Positions 1-11,800 of a DNA stretch of 64,000 nt are shown in pieces. Source of the stretch: Dastarcus helophoroides (taxonomy: Eukaryota > Arthropoda > Insecta > Coleoptera > Bothrideridae). The number at the start of each line of letters is the position of its first letter. The first letter of the stretch is position 1. The stretch is from assembly GCA_028583605.1 (NCBI GenBank), contig CM053326.1, forward strand, positions 13,308,587 to 13,372,586, written 5' to 3'. The translations under genes and the position numbers were made by a program. The notes below the pieces were generated by a model, which worked only from the letters and a program-made list of their open reading frames with translations, searched no databases and was not told where the DNA came from.

Positions 1-1080
1 GCAAATTTCACGGATGAGATGCCATCGACGACGACCTGAAAAGATCTGTCAGCGAGAAAATTGGATATCAAATGACAGAGTTCAGGAGAAAGACCATAAG
101 ATGTTAATTTGGCGAGAAGAGATCGGTGTCCAGACTCTGTCGAAAGCCTTTATGATATCCAATGCCACAATCCTAGCCTCACCATGTTTTTCCACAGTTA
201 CAGATATGAGTAACATATACCAGTAGATCGCCAGTGGAACGTTGTTGTCAAAAACCGTATTGCCTGTCGGAGATGATTCTATTATCCTCCAGATATTTGA
301 GCATCTCGATGTTGATAAGCTTTTCCATCGCTTTAAAGATATAACGGGTAACAAACATATAGGGCAATAGTTGTTAGCCAGATTCCTTTTTCCCTTTTTA
401 GGGACAAGCTGCACTCTAGCAGAGTTCCAGATGCTAGGGAATACACCTTTGTTGTAAGAGAGTGTAAACAATTTGCTTAGGAGAGGAGTCAACTCTGGGG
501 CGCACTTCTTAAGAAGAATAGCAGGGAATACCATCAAGACCAGAAGCTTTCGAGGTGTCGAGCTCAAGGAAAATCTTCCTGATTGTGCGTTGTCTGAAAA
601 CAACTTCAGGCATCGAAGTGCGAACCTTAGGGAGAATAGGAGTTTCTGCAAATTTTCAGCAAACATTAAGGCTAATATGTCAGCCTTTTCCTTGGAGGTA
701 GTAGCAATATTGCTATTTTCATCGAGTAAAGGTGGAAAATTTGAAGGTGTAAAATTCTTTCCAATCAACTTTGCAAATCCCCAAAAGGACACGGAATTGT
801 TCGGACAGTTGATAAGCTTCTGGCGCATTTTACGATCGAATTCACCTTTTGCCTCGTCAATAACCTGTTTACAAGAATTTCGTGCATCTACAAATATGAT
901 CCGAGTCTCGACTGAGGGATTATTTCGCCAACGACGATATAGGCGATTGTAGGACACAGCCCGAGCACATTTTTTACTGAATCAAGATTTACTGGACGCG
1001 GACTTCTTTTGGGAATGGGGAATTGAGCATTCCATACCAATCAGGATAGTTTCCGTGATGGATGTAGACGGTTGGATTCG
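1..1080 (-). mobile_element. jockey-like non-LTR retrotransposon, RT remnant (runs off left edge)
   Basis: The minus strand encodes the linker upstream of an RT and the first RT motifs. An open stretch of about 290 codons covers 957 to 82. It contains the jockey-type region before the palm (residues reading like PSVETRIIFVDARNSC) and ends in motif A, IIKAFDRVW, near 130-155. Right after motif A an extra base (T129 on the plus strand) shifts the frame; in the next frame the sequence continues as LLAKLTSYGLSP and runs off the window. Upstream, an in-frame stop at 982-984 interrupts the same protein, and similarity fades by about 1080, so the endonuclease domain is absent. Seen: frame, motif, frameshift. 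Known: jockey-clade RT layout. Inferred: a dead, partial copy. A second copy of the part after motif A lies at 30390-31085. Confidence 0.8.
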
Positions 1081-2869
1081 AAGTTTGTCACTGTCTCTAT
1101 TTCTAATAATTATTATTGTTATTTACTGTTGCTTTGACTACCTCTCCGTACCTTTGCATATTTTAAGAATAAAAAAATCTTAGCAAAATTATTGAACGAT
1201 TGAAATGCAAATAACTTGGAAACCGATAGATTTAGACCACTTAAACTAGTACCTTTTCTTTGTAGAATTGGTCATTTTTTTATGTTCTCCACTTGATTTA
1301 AGCTTATCAGAACTGATAAAAAAATATGTTTTAATTTAGGTAAATAAATAACATAAATGTCAAACTAGGGTCCTCTAGGGCCAAGGTCAAAATCAACCCA
1401 AAATTAGTTATGCTCACATCGAAAACATAAAATTTCCAAATATTAAATTTATAGCTTTAAAACTGTCTCAGTTATTGAGAAGTTTCAGAATAAAATTTAA
1501 ACTTTGAACGACCTGTGTTTCTTAAACCAGCGACAATAGTATAAGGCTTGTTGAGCTTAATCGTAATATTTTGGTATCTAGTATCTAGGCGTTTAACGTT
1601 GGCCCATTCTTTCTGACTCACCCTGTATAAGTATGTTTTAATTACCTTTTATAATAGAAGGGGCAAATTTTACAATCCTTACAATTTATAGAAAGAAACT
1701 TCTTAATGGTAACTTTTGAAGCTTCTTTCGCAATTCATGAAATTTCAGAATATTCAAATAAACGTGTTATCACTGCAGCAAATGTTATCTTTTTATCTGA
1801 ATACTATTCACTTCTAAAAATATATAAAAGGTATAAAGTTTCCAGTTTCCAAATTTACGAGACTCTTACCCATAATTTTATCTACTCATATCTCAACTTA
1901 CACTTACAGATAAGTTCTGTATGGAAAATTTAAAATTGTTGGAAGTTATACCCCTTTTAATAACGTGTTTAGTAAAAAGATATTTGTAACATGTATTTTT
2001 ATTGATGTAATAAAATAAATTAGCCAATTTTCATTTTTATTGACTATTGTTTTCAACAAAAAAATTAATCTGCTGTTTTAGAGGGTCCTAACTTCAAATG
2101 GAAGGGGGATTGGAAAAAAATTCGGGGAAAAGATCTGTGCTAATTTTCTATATAGAACTATCTCGTGAATTTTTTCTCAGTTATTTATTTACACCCTGCA
2201 TGTTGTCCGTTGCTTGATATACAAATTTATAATACATATAATAAAGTTTTCAGATTGCTTTAAGCATTGGTTGGTAACCACTAAATCGCATCTGGTTCTT
2301 ATTGTATTTTTTCCCCTAAAAATAATAAGACTTATTATAGGGTAATTCATCATCATTACCATTTGCCGTGATGGTTCGAGACAAAAGCCGTAGAAAATCG
2401 CCGGGGCGAGTCGTTCCTAATGATTCTGGGCGACATTACCACTGAGCACTTAATGAGGTTAAAGGTGAAACGGAGCATCCTAGTATGCTAATTTAATCCA
2501 GGCTAATTTCTAATTAAAACAGGCTCGGTGCGCTCATTCGATTTAAATGGGACAGTTTTATCACACAAAACCTAGATAACCATCCGCATTTATGCACATC
2601 GTGATTTTAACTTATTATTACTACAGCGCCCGCATAGTATGACCAACATCGGAGGAGACCGCTAAAATTATATGACATTTGTAGACATCTTCATCAACTT
2701 GAAGGTTGTCAAGTAAAGGGGGAACGTTAACGACAACATTTAACATCCCTTTCAAGATAGTGACGACCAATTACTCGGAAATTTGATCATAAAATCTGTG
2801 AAGTACAATGGGAGTAATATCTGATTATTTTCAGTCATGTGGGTTTCAATCGCAAACGTATTCATCCAT
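1081..2869. other. no gene; AT-rich, possible MITE end near 1632
   Basis: No coding signal was recognised. A likely element end reads TCTGACTCACCCTGTATA at about 1609-1627, the reverse of a TACAGGGTGAGTCAGA terminus often seen on insect MITEs; the body may reach back to about 1180, but no matching opposite end was found. Between about 2340 and 2560 base composition rises and TAAT-type sites cluster; this is treated under findings. Confidence 0.35.
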
Positions 2870-3590
2870 TCTTCCAAGTATTAAACATTACAAGAAATGT
2901 TTTAACAGGCGATATCTCAGTTAGTTGAAAAGATAGAAAGGGAAATTAAACAAATTTCTATTATAATAATGCATCTTCAAAATGGTGGCGGTTGCATCCA
3001 CCCTGAAGAAACCACCCCCACGTCTTGTTCTCCAAGTTGAACCCACCACTTTTTTTCTCTAAAAATAAATCCTCAGTTTTTTCTTAATGCAGGCATATTT
3101 ATTATTTGATGATTTTATAACCTGGTGACTCGGTGTCGAACAAAAACTGAAGAAGGAAGAAATTTTAATCTTCAATACAGATCTTGATGATTAATAACAG
3201 TCATTGTCGATTAACTATAAATTTCTTCACCAACTCATGCTTTTGTAAATAAAACCATTGGTTTTTTCTACGACCTTATTTTATACACAGAAACCACTAC
3301 TACTATAGCAACTAACATTCTTTGTTTTTTAGCGGTTCCAGCTTCAGTTATGAGATACTACTGCATTCAGAATGAACTGAAGATTCATTTTTAGCAAACA
3401 CATTTGGGGGTGCAATTTGAAAAAAGGGGGGAGCATGGTTTCTTCAGGATGGTGTAGCGACCACCAAAGTTTTGAGGACGGCTTATAATAGATTAATTGA
3501 TGCTATTTAAACATTTTTTAAATTTATGTTTTTACCTTATAAATTAACCGACATATCGCCTAGTAAAAACATCGCGGTACACGCTGTATA
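2870..3590. mobile_element. fold-back / MITE-like element with long inverted arms
   Basis: The left arm (about 2880-3022) and the right arm (about 3424-3590) are imperfect inverted copies. Shared blocks include GGCGATAT near the outer ends and CCTGAAGAAACCA at 3002-3014, matched by TGGTTTCTTCAGG at 3437-3449. The right end reads CACGCTGTATA, so the outer terminus resembles TATACAGCGTG, another TACAG-type end. The centre holds no transposase reading frame. This is the layout of a non-autonomous DNA element. Target duplications are not clear, so the exact ends are approximate. Confidence 0.6.
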
Positions 3591-4638
3591 TTGGGGCTTC
3601 CATGTAACTACATTTCTCTATTAAGACATGCATTGCCTCAATTCCTTAAATGTTTACTCAAATCTTTTGTCTTAACATCTCATAAACATGGAAAAGATTC
3701 ATAAAACTCGATAAACCCTTTCTAACATTTTTTGTTATTACTCAAAGACGTATCGCGATGTCAAAACATGAATTTTAAGAAGTAGAAATTGTTTTTAAAA
3801 GTGTGGTTAAAGTGCATAAACAGTTTGTCAATTTCGTGCGGGGAATCATACACCTAAGCAACATGTTCAACTTACGTCACGGTTTTTCGGTCTTGCCTTG
3901 CGAGCCTGCAACTTAACAACATATTGACGAATCAACACACGCACTAGGAAACTTATTGATGGCAACTTTGTTGCCCAACAGGTTGCTCAACTCTCAATTT
4001 GCTTCTCAACAAAAATGGCCGAGTTCGTACATCAGAAAGCATTTGGCGCAATTTAAGTTTAGAAAACGCAAACTGAGAGTGCAGAATTATCAAAGCATGA
4101 AAAGGCAATTGCAATTGGCGACTCAAATTAAAAGTTCGCGCTAACTATCAGTTGATCGCAAGTAGGTCGGTTAATATCTGTAATTCATGTATTGTACGTA
4201 AAGACATCATAAAAACATTATGTTTTTGGCTAAAGACTAGACATTTTGGCAGAATATTTGTTACTATATTAGTCAATATTTATACATTTTATAAGTCATT
4301 ACGATATTAAGAGATAACAATACTTTCAGGCAATTAAAACAAGCAAACAGTTTATGGAAGAAGCGTTCGTAAGGGAAGTGTTTGTTATTTTGATGGATGT
4401 CACTAATATACATTGAATTAGGTACATTACAATTATCAACTGCTAATTCTTTGATTGCAATTGTAATTATGGATTTTGGATAATTTTAGTTTATCTGTAT
4501 GAAATAATTGTTGGGGATAAAAGTAACATTCACATCTTCAACCCTCATGACTATTAGTTCAGTCTTTGCTAAGCATTTGTGGTGAACATATAGATTTAGT
4601 TAAGGTTGCAGATATTGCAAGTAGTGAATAGACAGACA
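3591..4638. repeat. no gene recognised; dispersed repeat at 3815-3960
   Basis: The part at about 3815-3960 is repeated at about 7710-7845 in the same orientation; shared blocks include TTTTTCGGTCTTGCC (in variant form) and AATCAACACAC. A 62-codon open frame at 3956-4144 has no recognisable motif and is not called. Upstream exons of the SWIM gene could lie here but no convincing one was seen. Confidence 0.45.
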
Positions 4639-5696
4639 ATGTATATAAAATTGTGTGAAGTTCTAAACTATTTGGAAGCGACTGTAGAATCAAGGAATTT
4701 TGTAGAAGGTAGGATAAATATATAGTACATATTTTGTCTTATTAATCGAAAAATATTTTTAGGAGAAAGACTTTTGAATGCAGGTCATGTTATTATGTGT
4801 GGAAGAGAGGAAAATGCAGAAAATTTTAAACAAATATTTAGTTTATGTTTGCAAACATCTAAACTTTCTGGTTATCCCCATGAAATTGCAGGAAAGTTTC
4901 TTGAATCGAAAGACACATTGAGTGTTTTTTCAATGAACTGCAGTTGTAAAGCAGGGTTAAGTGGAAAATGTAAACATATCGCAGCAGTCTTATTATTTTG
5001 TAATAGGTAATACTTTTGCAGTTGAAGTTATCATTCTAATCCAATTTTCTAAAATACTACAATTTTGTTAACATACAACATTGCTGTTTTCTTATTTTTT
5101 AGAAATGATATTGACACATTAGAAGATGTTTCAAAAACTGATAAAACATGTCTTTGGATGAAGAAAAAACATGAAACAATTGACATGTATAAGGCAAAAC
5201 CTTTGCTGGAATATTCATGTTTTGCCCAAACTGCCAACCCTTCTGTGGTGGAAAACTTATCCAAAGAACAAAAGGAAGAGTTTTATGAATTAATGGTGAA
5301 ATGTATTCCAGATTCAGCTTTGGCTCATTTTAGGCAAGTATTTTATTAAATAATGAATAGTGTTAGCTGATGCTTTGTGGAATTGTTCAATTCAAAGAAG
5401 GTTTCACCCCTTTACCACATCGGCAATGAATTGTTCAATATTTGATAATTTGTGAACTATATTTAATAAGAATTATAAGAATAAATATGAATATGTTTAA
5501 ATATAATGATATAAAATGAAACTGGTAAGCGAAAACAAAGATTCTATTCCAACACCCTGAAATTTTATTGTAATACCTCTTATTAGATAAAGTTTGTGAA
5601 TTATGAAGTATTTCATATATTTTTTTTATTTCAAAATACTTTTTTTTTCAGTGGCAGCAAGACAAAGAAATTGAACATTCAACAACAATCAAATAA
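4639..5696 (+). CDS. SWIM zinc-finger protein, four-exon gene model
   Basis: Four exons join without breaking frame: 4639-4708, 4763-5006, 5103-5337 and 5652-5696, giving 197 residues and a TAA stop. Donors are GT at 4709, 5007 and 5338; acceptors are AG at 4761-4762, 5101-5102 and 5650-5651, each after a T-rich run. Residues 83-95 carry a SWIM motif, CxCx7CxH (C83, C85, C93, H95), a zinc-binding module known in DNA-binding proteins and in MULE transposases. The region before it (residues 24-60, with LLNAGHV and PHEI) resembles insect proteins that pair a SWIM finger with a YqaJ-type nuclease further on; no nuclease is seen here. The first ATG is the earliest in-frame one in the exon; earlier exons are possible. 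The short last exon is the weakest part. It may be a host gene, a truncated copy, or a domesticated or transposon-derived gene. Confidence 0.6.
5380..5440 (-). repeat. short dispersed segment shared with 28588-28625
   Basis: On the minus strand this reads ATTGCCGATGTGGTAAAG followed by GGGTGAAAC and TTCTTTG. The same run occurs on the plus strand at about 28588-28625. It lies in the last intron of the SWIM model. The element it belongs to is not identified. Confidence 0.5.
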
Positions 5697-6279
5697 TAAC
5701 ACAAAAGATGAACACTAAGCTTTAACCAAAGACAAGATCCCTTTAACTGTTCCAACGAAACTAATGCCGCATCAAAATGTAAACACACCTGTCACCTACA
5801 CACATGTGACCTGCACAGCATGTAGTTATAATTATTACCACCAGAGGAGGTGATCCTTAGCTGGAAATGACTAATAGACTTTGACAATAGCGATGATAAA
5901 TATGAAAAGAAATAGAAGAGTATGGGTAAAGGAATGGTTAACCTGTTGAAAACCAAAGGACCAAAATATTTTAGTGTTTTCCTCATCTTAACTATTACTA
6001 TTAGTTTGAAGTATAGTTGACGTGTCACTTCGAACACTTCACATTCGGAAGCAAGTCATAATACTATCAAGGACAGCTCATAAACGTCAAATGGGCTTTA
6101 ACTTTAATACTTTCATAACTTTATTAACGATTAAAAAAGCAACAGATATTCAAAAATTTCACAGTGTTTCGATAAATATTTGCTAACACCGGACCAGGTT
6201 TCTCATTACTGGATCATGGGTTATATCAGAAATTAGTTTAGCCGCTGTTATGCTAATAAGCTCCACGGATCCCAGATTC
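5697..6279. other. no confident gene; short open stretch downstream of SWIM model
   Basis: An open stretch of about 43 codons (about 5718-5850) ends in CAGAGGAGGTGA, which could be a splice donor; it could be a further exon of the SWIM gene but no good acceptor precedes it. Nothing else is recognised. Confidence 0.2.
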
Positions 6280-7530
6280 CTACCAATATTCTAATTTCGA
6301 GTTCTCGTCCAAAGCTTCAATTAGAGGTGTGTTCAGAAGATCAAGCTGCTCGATCATAAGTGTAAATTGACTAGATTGTAAATATTTGTGAATTTCTATG
6401 ACTTCCAAGAAATTACGTTTTTTGGTGCTATTACAAATATGTAATACTTCTACTGTATTTGCGCATGTAAGTTTATGTTGTATTATTAATAGATTCTTTG
6501 CAAAATTTGATTTTTCTGAATGTTTGTTTCTAAAGGCAGCAAGATGTTCGCTGTACATAATGTGTGAATGTGATGTTTGATCCTATGTAGCATTACAGCT
6601 CAGAGCAATTTAATTTATAAAGTGCCTGATTTACCAAGTCGTGGAGTTTTTTCTTTTGTGTTAAAAATAATGTTACTTGACGAATTATATAATTTAAAGC
6701 TAGGCGTCGCTTAGGATGAATGAGAAATTATATTACTTATCTTTTTCGAAATGTTTCCAAAATATGTAATAGCAAAATAGTCTCATTTTGTGTTTGGTTT
6801 TTTGGGAAAAATAAAGTTAATAGCTAATTTGTGTTTTTTTTTCCAGATATTAATCTATTAATTGTATTTTCAGAATATCCATTGCTATACTATAGGTTAT
6901 TTCTTTAATTATCTTAATTTCTCGATTAAAATTTTCTTCTCTCTATTTATCATCGATTTCTATGCTGCCAATTTGTGTGAAATTGGATGTATTGAATTAT
7001 TTGGAATTGTAACGTCTGTATACGTAGGTTTTCTATAAATTGAAAATTCTAATTCATCTGATTGTGAGTTAAATCCAGAAAATTTATTTTATTTTCATTT
7101 TCAATTTCTGCAGTAAATTTAATATTTAAATGTAGGCTATTAATGTATTCTTAAAATTTATCTAATTGTCTAGAAGAGCCCAGAAAACCAGCTAGTATAT
7201 ATCATCTACATATCTATACTGAAAATAGGATATTTCTCGACTCATTTGTTTTCTAAATTATCCATAAATATATTTGATAAGATGGATGAAATTGGAGTAC
7301 AAATTGGAAGACTTTCATTTTTCAAATAATTCTTTCCTTGAAATGTAAAATAATTTTGGTTCACGCACACCTGAAACAACTCAATCGTTAATAAATTTAA
7401 TAGTTATGAATATTAAAGAATTCCACGAAGTCATGGTTGGAAATGTCATTTATTTATAACTTTCGTTAGTTCTCTTCTTATTGACTCTGAAGTTCTTGTT
7501 TTTTTTTTATTGAAAAGTTCTTCATTTAAG
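6280..7530 (-). mobile_element. Penelope-like element, decayed RT plus GIY-YIG
   Basis: Read on the minus strand, the order is RT then endonuclease, as in Penelope-like elements. RT parts: VCVNQNYFTFQGKNY (about 7370-7320), a motif-B region ending SNIFMDNLEN (about 7260), and motif C RYVDDIY at about 7193-7216, followed directly by a stop; then NKINFLDLT. The GIY-YIG domain follows at about 6640-6280: KLNC, then a stop, CYIG, a frameshift, and YSEHLAAFRNKHSEKSNFAK, ending after ENSKLEYW at 6283. The first GIY residues look altered to ALY. Several stops and frameshifts make it non-functional. It is much more decayed than the copy at 27128-28402 and differs in sequence, so it is a different lineage. 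Inference: the terminal fragment at 8690-8815, same strand, may have been its upstream repeat. Confidence 0.7.
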
Positions 7531-7699
7531 CTAGAAAAACACTTTTGCAGTTTTTCTTTCAAGACGTACTCATTTTTTAAATGTTTATTTGAATGTATAT
7601 AAAGTCTCCTAAATACGGAAAATATTCATAATATCTCTTGAAATTTTTTTGTTTCCACTGAAAGAGATATACGAGCTCAAAACATATACCACAAGAAGT

Positions 7700-7850
7700 G
7701 ACTTAAACTGAATAAGGAGTTCGTCAATTTGTGCTTGGAACCACACACCTCACATCCTCGCGGCTTTTCGGTCTTGCCCTAGAAGCCTGCAACTTAGCAA
7801 CATGTCGACCAATCAACACACACATTAGGAAACTTGTTGACTAGCGAATG
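7700..7850 (+). repeat. dispersed repeat, second copy (see 3815-3960)
   Basis: About 130 bases match the 3.8-kb copy with many substitutions; shared blocks are GAAGCCTGCAACTTA-like and AATCAACACACACA-like. Function unknown. Confidence 0.55.
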
Positions 7851-8076
7851 ACCTGTTTAATATTAGCTTTCAAGGTACTAAAATACGAAGACTATTATCT
7901 ACCTCGCTCCATAAAATAAAAGAATAAAACGAACCGTCTCTTTTCACCCGTCGTCGCCGCGAACCGTCTACCACCCATCCAATGGAGAAGATGCCTTCTA
8001 AAACGTCAGACCTCACATAACATCGCCAGGAAATGTTCTCATTGGTGAATGTAATTCTCAAATCCATGCTTAATAT

Positions 8077-8425
8077 TATTGCGGGCTTATCGGTTCGAAT
8101 GATTAGACTTGTGAATAATACCCACTTTATTTCTAAACTTAACTCGGAAGACCACAACTGGATAATTAACTCACTTATTGATTCCAACTACTAACCCACT
8201 AATTAACTACACTGACTGACTGACTCGAGGGAAAGGCGACCGCCTTCTATACTTTTCGCTTCCGGGTTCTAGAAAAATACAGCAGATAAGGCTTAACGTT
8301 TGCCGAAATTTCTGGAACGCTTATCTTTGTTGTATCTTTGTTTCATTACCGCCGCCGCTTTCCCCTATCAGATCTTTCTAGAAAATTTTCTTAGATTCTA
8401 AATTGTACAATTACATTTCGTTACA
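8077..8425 (-). mobile_element. solo LTR-like insertion (349 bp) with ATAT duplication
   Basis: On the minus strand the unit begins TGTAACGAAATG and ends CCGCAATA, flanked on both sides by ATAT (8426-8429 and 8073-8076). Inside, in order, are features of an LTR promoter: a TATA-like GTATAGAAGG, an initiator-like CAGTCAGTCAGTG, and a polyadenylation signal AATAAA followed by GTGGG. Composition is richer in G and C than its surroundings. A 4-bp duplication fits Ty3/gypsy-type integration, but ATAT is low-complexity and the end is TA rather than CA, so the boundary is tentative. No internal gag or pol was seen next to it, hence solo. The minus-strand open frame of 105 codons overlapping it (7870-8187) is not believed to be a gene. 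Confidence 0.6.
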
Positions 8426-8589
8426 ATATATTACAAGTTAATAAAAAATCGTCCTAACTTCAAGATTTCTTGGTTTTGGTTAAATTTTTGTAGCTAACTG
8501 GAAAAGAGCTACACACAGTGTAAGATTTTAGACAATTTTAAATTTTTCACAATTGTGCTAAAACATACACATTTTTGTCATGACCAAGT

Positions 8590-8815
8590 AATTTATCTCA
8601 CAAAATAGGCACACATTTGTAAAATCCCCGATCCCCTATCTCTAAAGGAAATAGCAGTAATAGGACAAAACCATCGAAAATGGGAAGCACTATACATAAC
8701 TTCATTAATTGGAATACAAAACTTGTCCCCTGAAACCAAGACAGATTAAAAAACACAACAAAGGTTGCTCTAACGCGTTTCGACAGCCAAGTTATCATCT
8801 TCAGAGAGATACAGT
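8590..8815 (-). mobile_element. Penelope-type terminal fragment with hammerhead-like core
   Basis: The minus strand from 8815 down reads CTCTGAAGATGATAAC, then GGCTGTCGAAACGCG, then TTAGAGCAACC and CTTGGTTTCAGGGGAC. The same run occurs at 62421-62515 on the plus strand. CTGA(N)GA, a helix, then GAAAC is the layout of hammerhead ribozyme cores that Penelope-like elements carry in their terminal repeats. In this copy the helix (GATAAC with GCTGTC) has mismatches, so it is probably inactive. Confidence 0.5.
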
Positions 8816-11800
8816 AACGGAAATATTTCAGTAACTGTTTTAGTCACAAACGCATATGACTAAAAAACTATTTTTTAACTGTTCAAAGTATCACGTATTA
8901 TTGTCTGTCATTGCAATCATTTTTATTGTTTTTTAAATACATTTTGGTTATTGCCAATTTTCCAAACAATTTCGATTTCATCCAGTAATGGGAAAAAATA
9001 TTAAAACGTCAAAGAGTATCTACCCAAATTCTTAATAATTTTGTAAATCATAGTTTAAATAAATAAAAAAGTGTAGGTAAACATATTTCAAAAGCGTACT
9101 ATCACAAATCAAAGTATATGGTAAACATCTTTAGGCTTCTGCGGGTCACTCCATATTAATGAAATTAAAATTCCGAATAAATAAGTAGTTTTTGATCAAT
9201 CAAACTAAAATTTATTTTTGAATCTAAATACTACTTTATTTTTCGACCATATGTCTATAAGTATACATAACTGAATGCCTTATTTCCTCGAATTTTTGAC
9301 GCGTAAGGAAACGTCTCCATTTTCCTTCTAAGCGAAACATAAGCATGAATCACTGAAAAACAAACTAAAGTACTCTGCGTTTTTCTTTGAGTGTTTTAGC
9401 TCAGTTCAGTGAGCAAGTGTATAGCGGCAGAAGTTTAAAACACACTGGTGCAACAACTTATCCTTCCTCTCCTTGTCTAGCAGTACAACATTATAATGTA
9501 TATTATGGCACACTGAAACTTCCATCTTCATTGCACATATGCTGGGGGCGATGAATTTAATTGGATTGCCGGATTTCTCAAAGCGCAACCCTCGACTTGT
9601 AGATGCTACATTGAATTCCGGCATTTGCACAAAGAAAAATACACGTGCTGCTTCAAGTAATAAAATAGGCGGGGTTGTTTTGAGTTTAGTATTCATTAAG
9701 AATTTAATGCTTTTATTACAAAAGTAATTAAAATAGATTAACTGCATTCTTTTCTTTGGGTTGTATCCTACAATGTAATCATTTTTAATTGGTTAGACTA
9801 AAGAATTTCAACAAATTCAAGTGATTCTTTGCAATTTCGGATGCGAAAATTAATAACAGACATTCTATCAATAAGTGGAGAAGGTATTTATTCTTGGTTA
9901 TAAAGTTAATATGTTAATCTAATAAAAGTTTTATAACAGCTTGCTTTAGAGGCGACTGTACTTTTCATATATTTCCCCTAAATTTTGATACTTGCAGAGC
10001 AAATCCTTACTTCAAAGTGTAAAGGATACTGCCATTAACCTTTATGCGTACACAATTTTCGTATAATGATATAAATTTTGAGCTTTGCCACTAATTGTCA
10101 AAATCAATAGATGCCTACATACATCAACTGATGTTAAGATCAGAATTTTTGAACTGTTACGTGCAAAATGTACTCCATTTATAATTGTAAGTATTTTCAT
10201 TTAATATTTTATATATGAAGTAATTGCGTTGATATTTTTAAGTGAGAATTCGTTTTGTCAAATGATTTAAATACTTTATAATATTTACGTAATTATTTTT
10301 CTCGTTAGCTTAAATTGACAAATATTATAGAAAAAAGCTTTCGAATTTATCTACTTTGTTGTGCTTCCAATTTTGATATTATTTAAGTTCTGGATAATTG
10401 TTAGTTCTGATATGACTTTTCTTTTTCGAGAATTCTCGACAACACTGTTACCGACCCTACAGTTTTAGCTGCAGATCTACAGCTTTTTATAAATGTTTTA
10501 AAATGAAAACTTTAGATCGGCAGTTTTTCTATTATCCCTGTCTTGGTCAATCTTCGTTTCAATTTGTTCATTCATTTTGTGATAGGGAGCTTTTTTTAAT
10601 CATAGATCAGACGAAAAGAAAAAAGTTGCGCCAATTTGTTTTATAATGGTGCAGTGAAAAGCTGTTTTGGTATCACTTTTATTTTATCAAGAAAATATCA
10701 ATTATATTTAAATTAAATAAACAAAAACCGTTAATTTCCGATGAGATTTAAATTGATTCTGGTTGTAGTTACAATCAATGTGTTTTACAATTAGACAGAC
10801 TATTTGCGTTAGCTACATAAAGAGGCGCGATTCAAAAACTACAAAGAATTCTTTAATAATTGACAAACTATACGAAATAGAAATATTTAAATACATTTTT
10901 AACTTTTTTCCTGGGCTCTTTTTCTATTTCATTTCACTTCCCTTTTTTTTTCTTGAAATTTTGGATTGTAGCTAAAATGTAAAAATTTCAGTTTTTTTTC
11001 TTTCTAAAGATGTCCGATATTAACTAAATAAGTTTTCAACAGTAGAAATTTGGGGGTCAAAAATTTTTTTTCCTTGAAATTTCATGTTTACTAGCTTCGA
11101 GAAATAATTTGAAATATAGAAGTACTTCAGAAATGTTGAGGTTTTCCCTGAAATGTCGAATGTTTTTCAAGTTTAAATTCAACATTTCGACATTTTTTCC
11201 TGAACACTGAAAAAAAAACCTAAAAATTTCGAGTTTCTAGGATGAAAATAAAATTCCGAGAATTATTAGAAATGTTGTTATTTTTTTAATTTTGAGTTTT
11301 TTTTTTAAGATCAGATAATAATTTGATAAGCTAAGTCTTTCTTAAAAAGGTCTCTACAGTAAGTCCTAAAGGAGCTCGAAAAAGACAATGTTAGATATCA
11401 AGATTTATTTAAAATAGGGATTTTTATAAGTTAAATACGAAACGAATATGTAGGAAATCGGTTTATTCAAATTCTCTTTTAAAGATATATTCCGTTAAGC
11501 TCGTCCCTTTTTCCGTTTTTACGATACATGCTTAGTTGGTAAAGTTATTACCGCTTTCAAGTTGAACTTTTCTTGTTTGTTTTGTGGTTTATTTTCGTCA
11601 AGATATGCCACGACTGCTGTGGCAGTTCTTGGGATTATTAGGCCACAGTGAAAGATTGACACCGACAAGGGAACACTTTGGGCTTTTTAAGACTGCGCCA
11701 TACCCAATATTTATGCTGTATCTGTTGTGTCGGTTTTATGTTTACAGTATTTGTCTTCTGTCTTCTTTAAATTTAATCCCATTTTAAATTCAAAAGCTAT

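Noticed and set aside
473..952. 159-codon plus-strand frame
   Set aside because: It lies antisense to the jockey RT at 1-1080, which has recognisable motifs; this frame has none.
7870..8187. 105-codon minus-strand frame
   Set aside because: It overlaps the 3' part of the LTR-like unit and its flank; no known domain.
9406..9747. 113-codon minus-strand frame
   Set aside because: No recognisable motif, and an overlapping plus-strand frame is equally plausible; kept only as a mention in the spacer entry.
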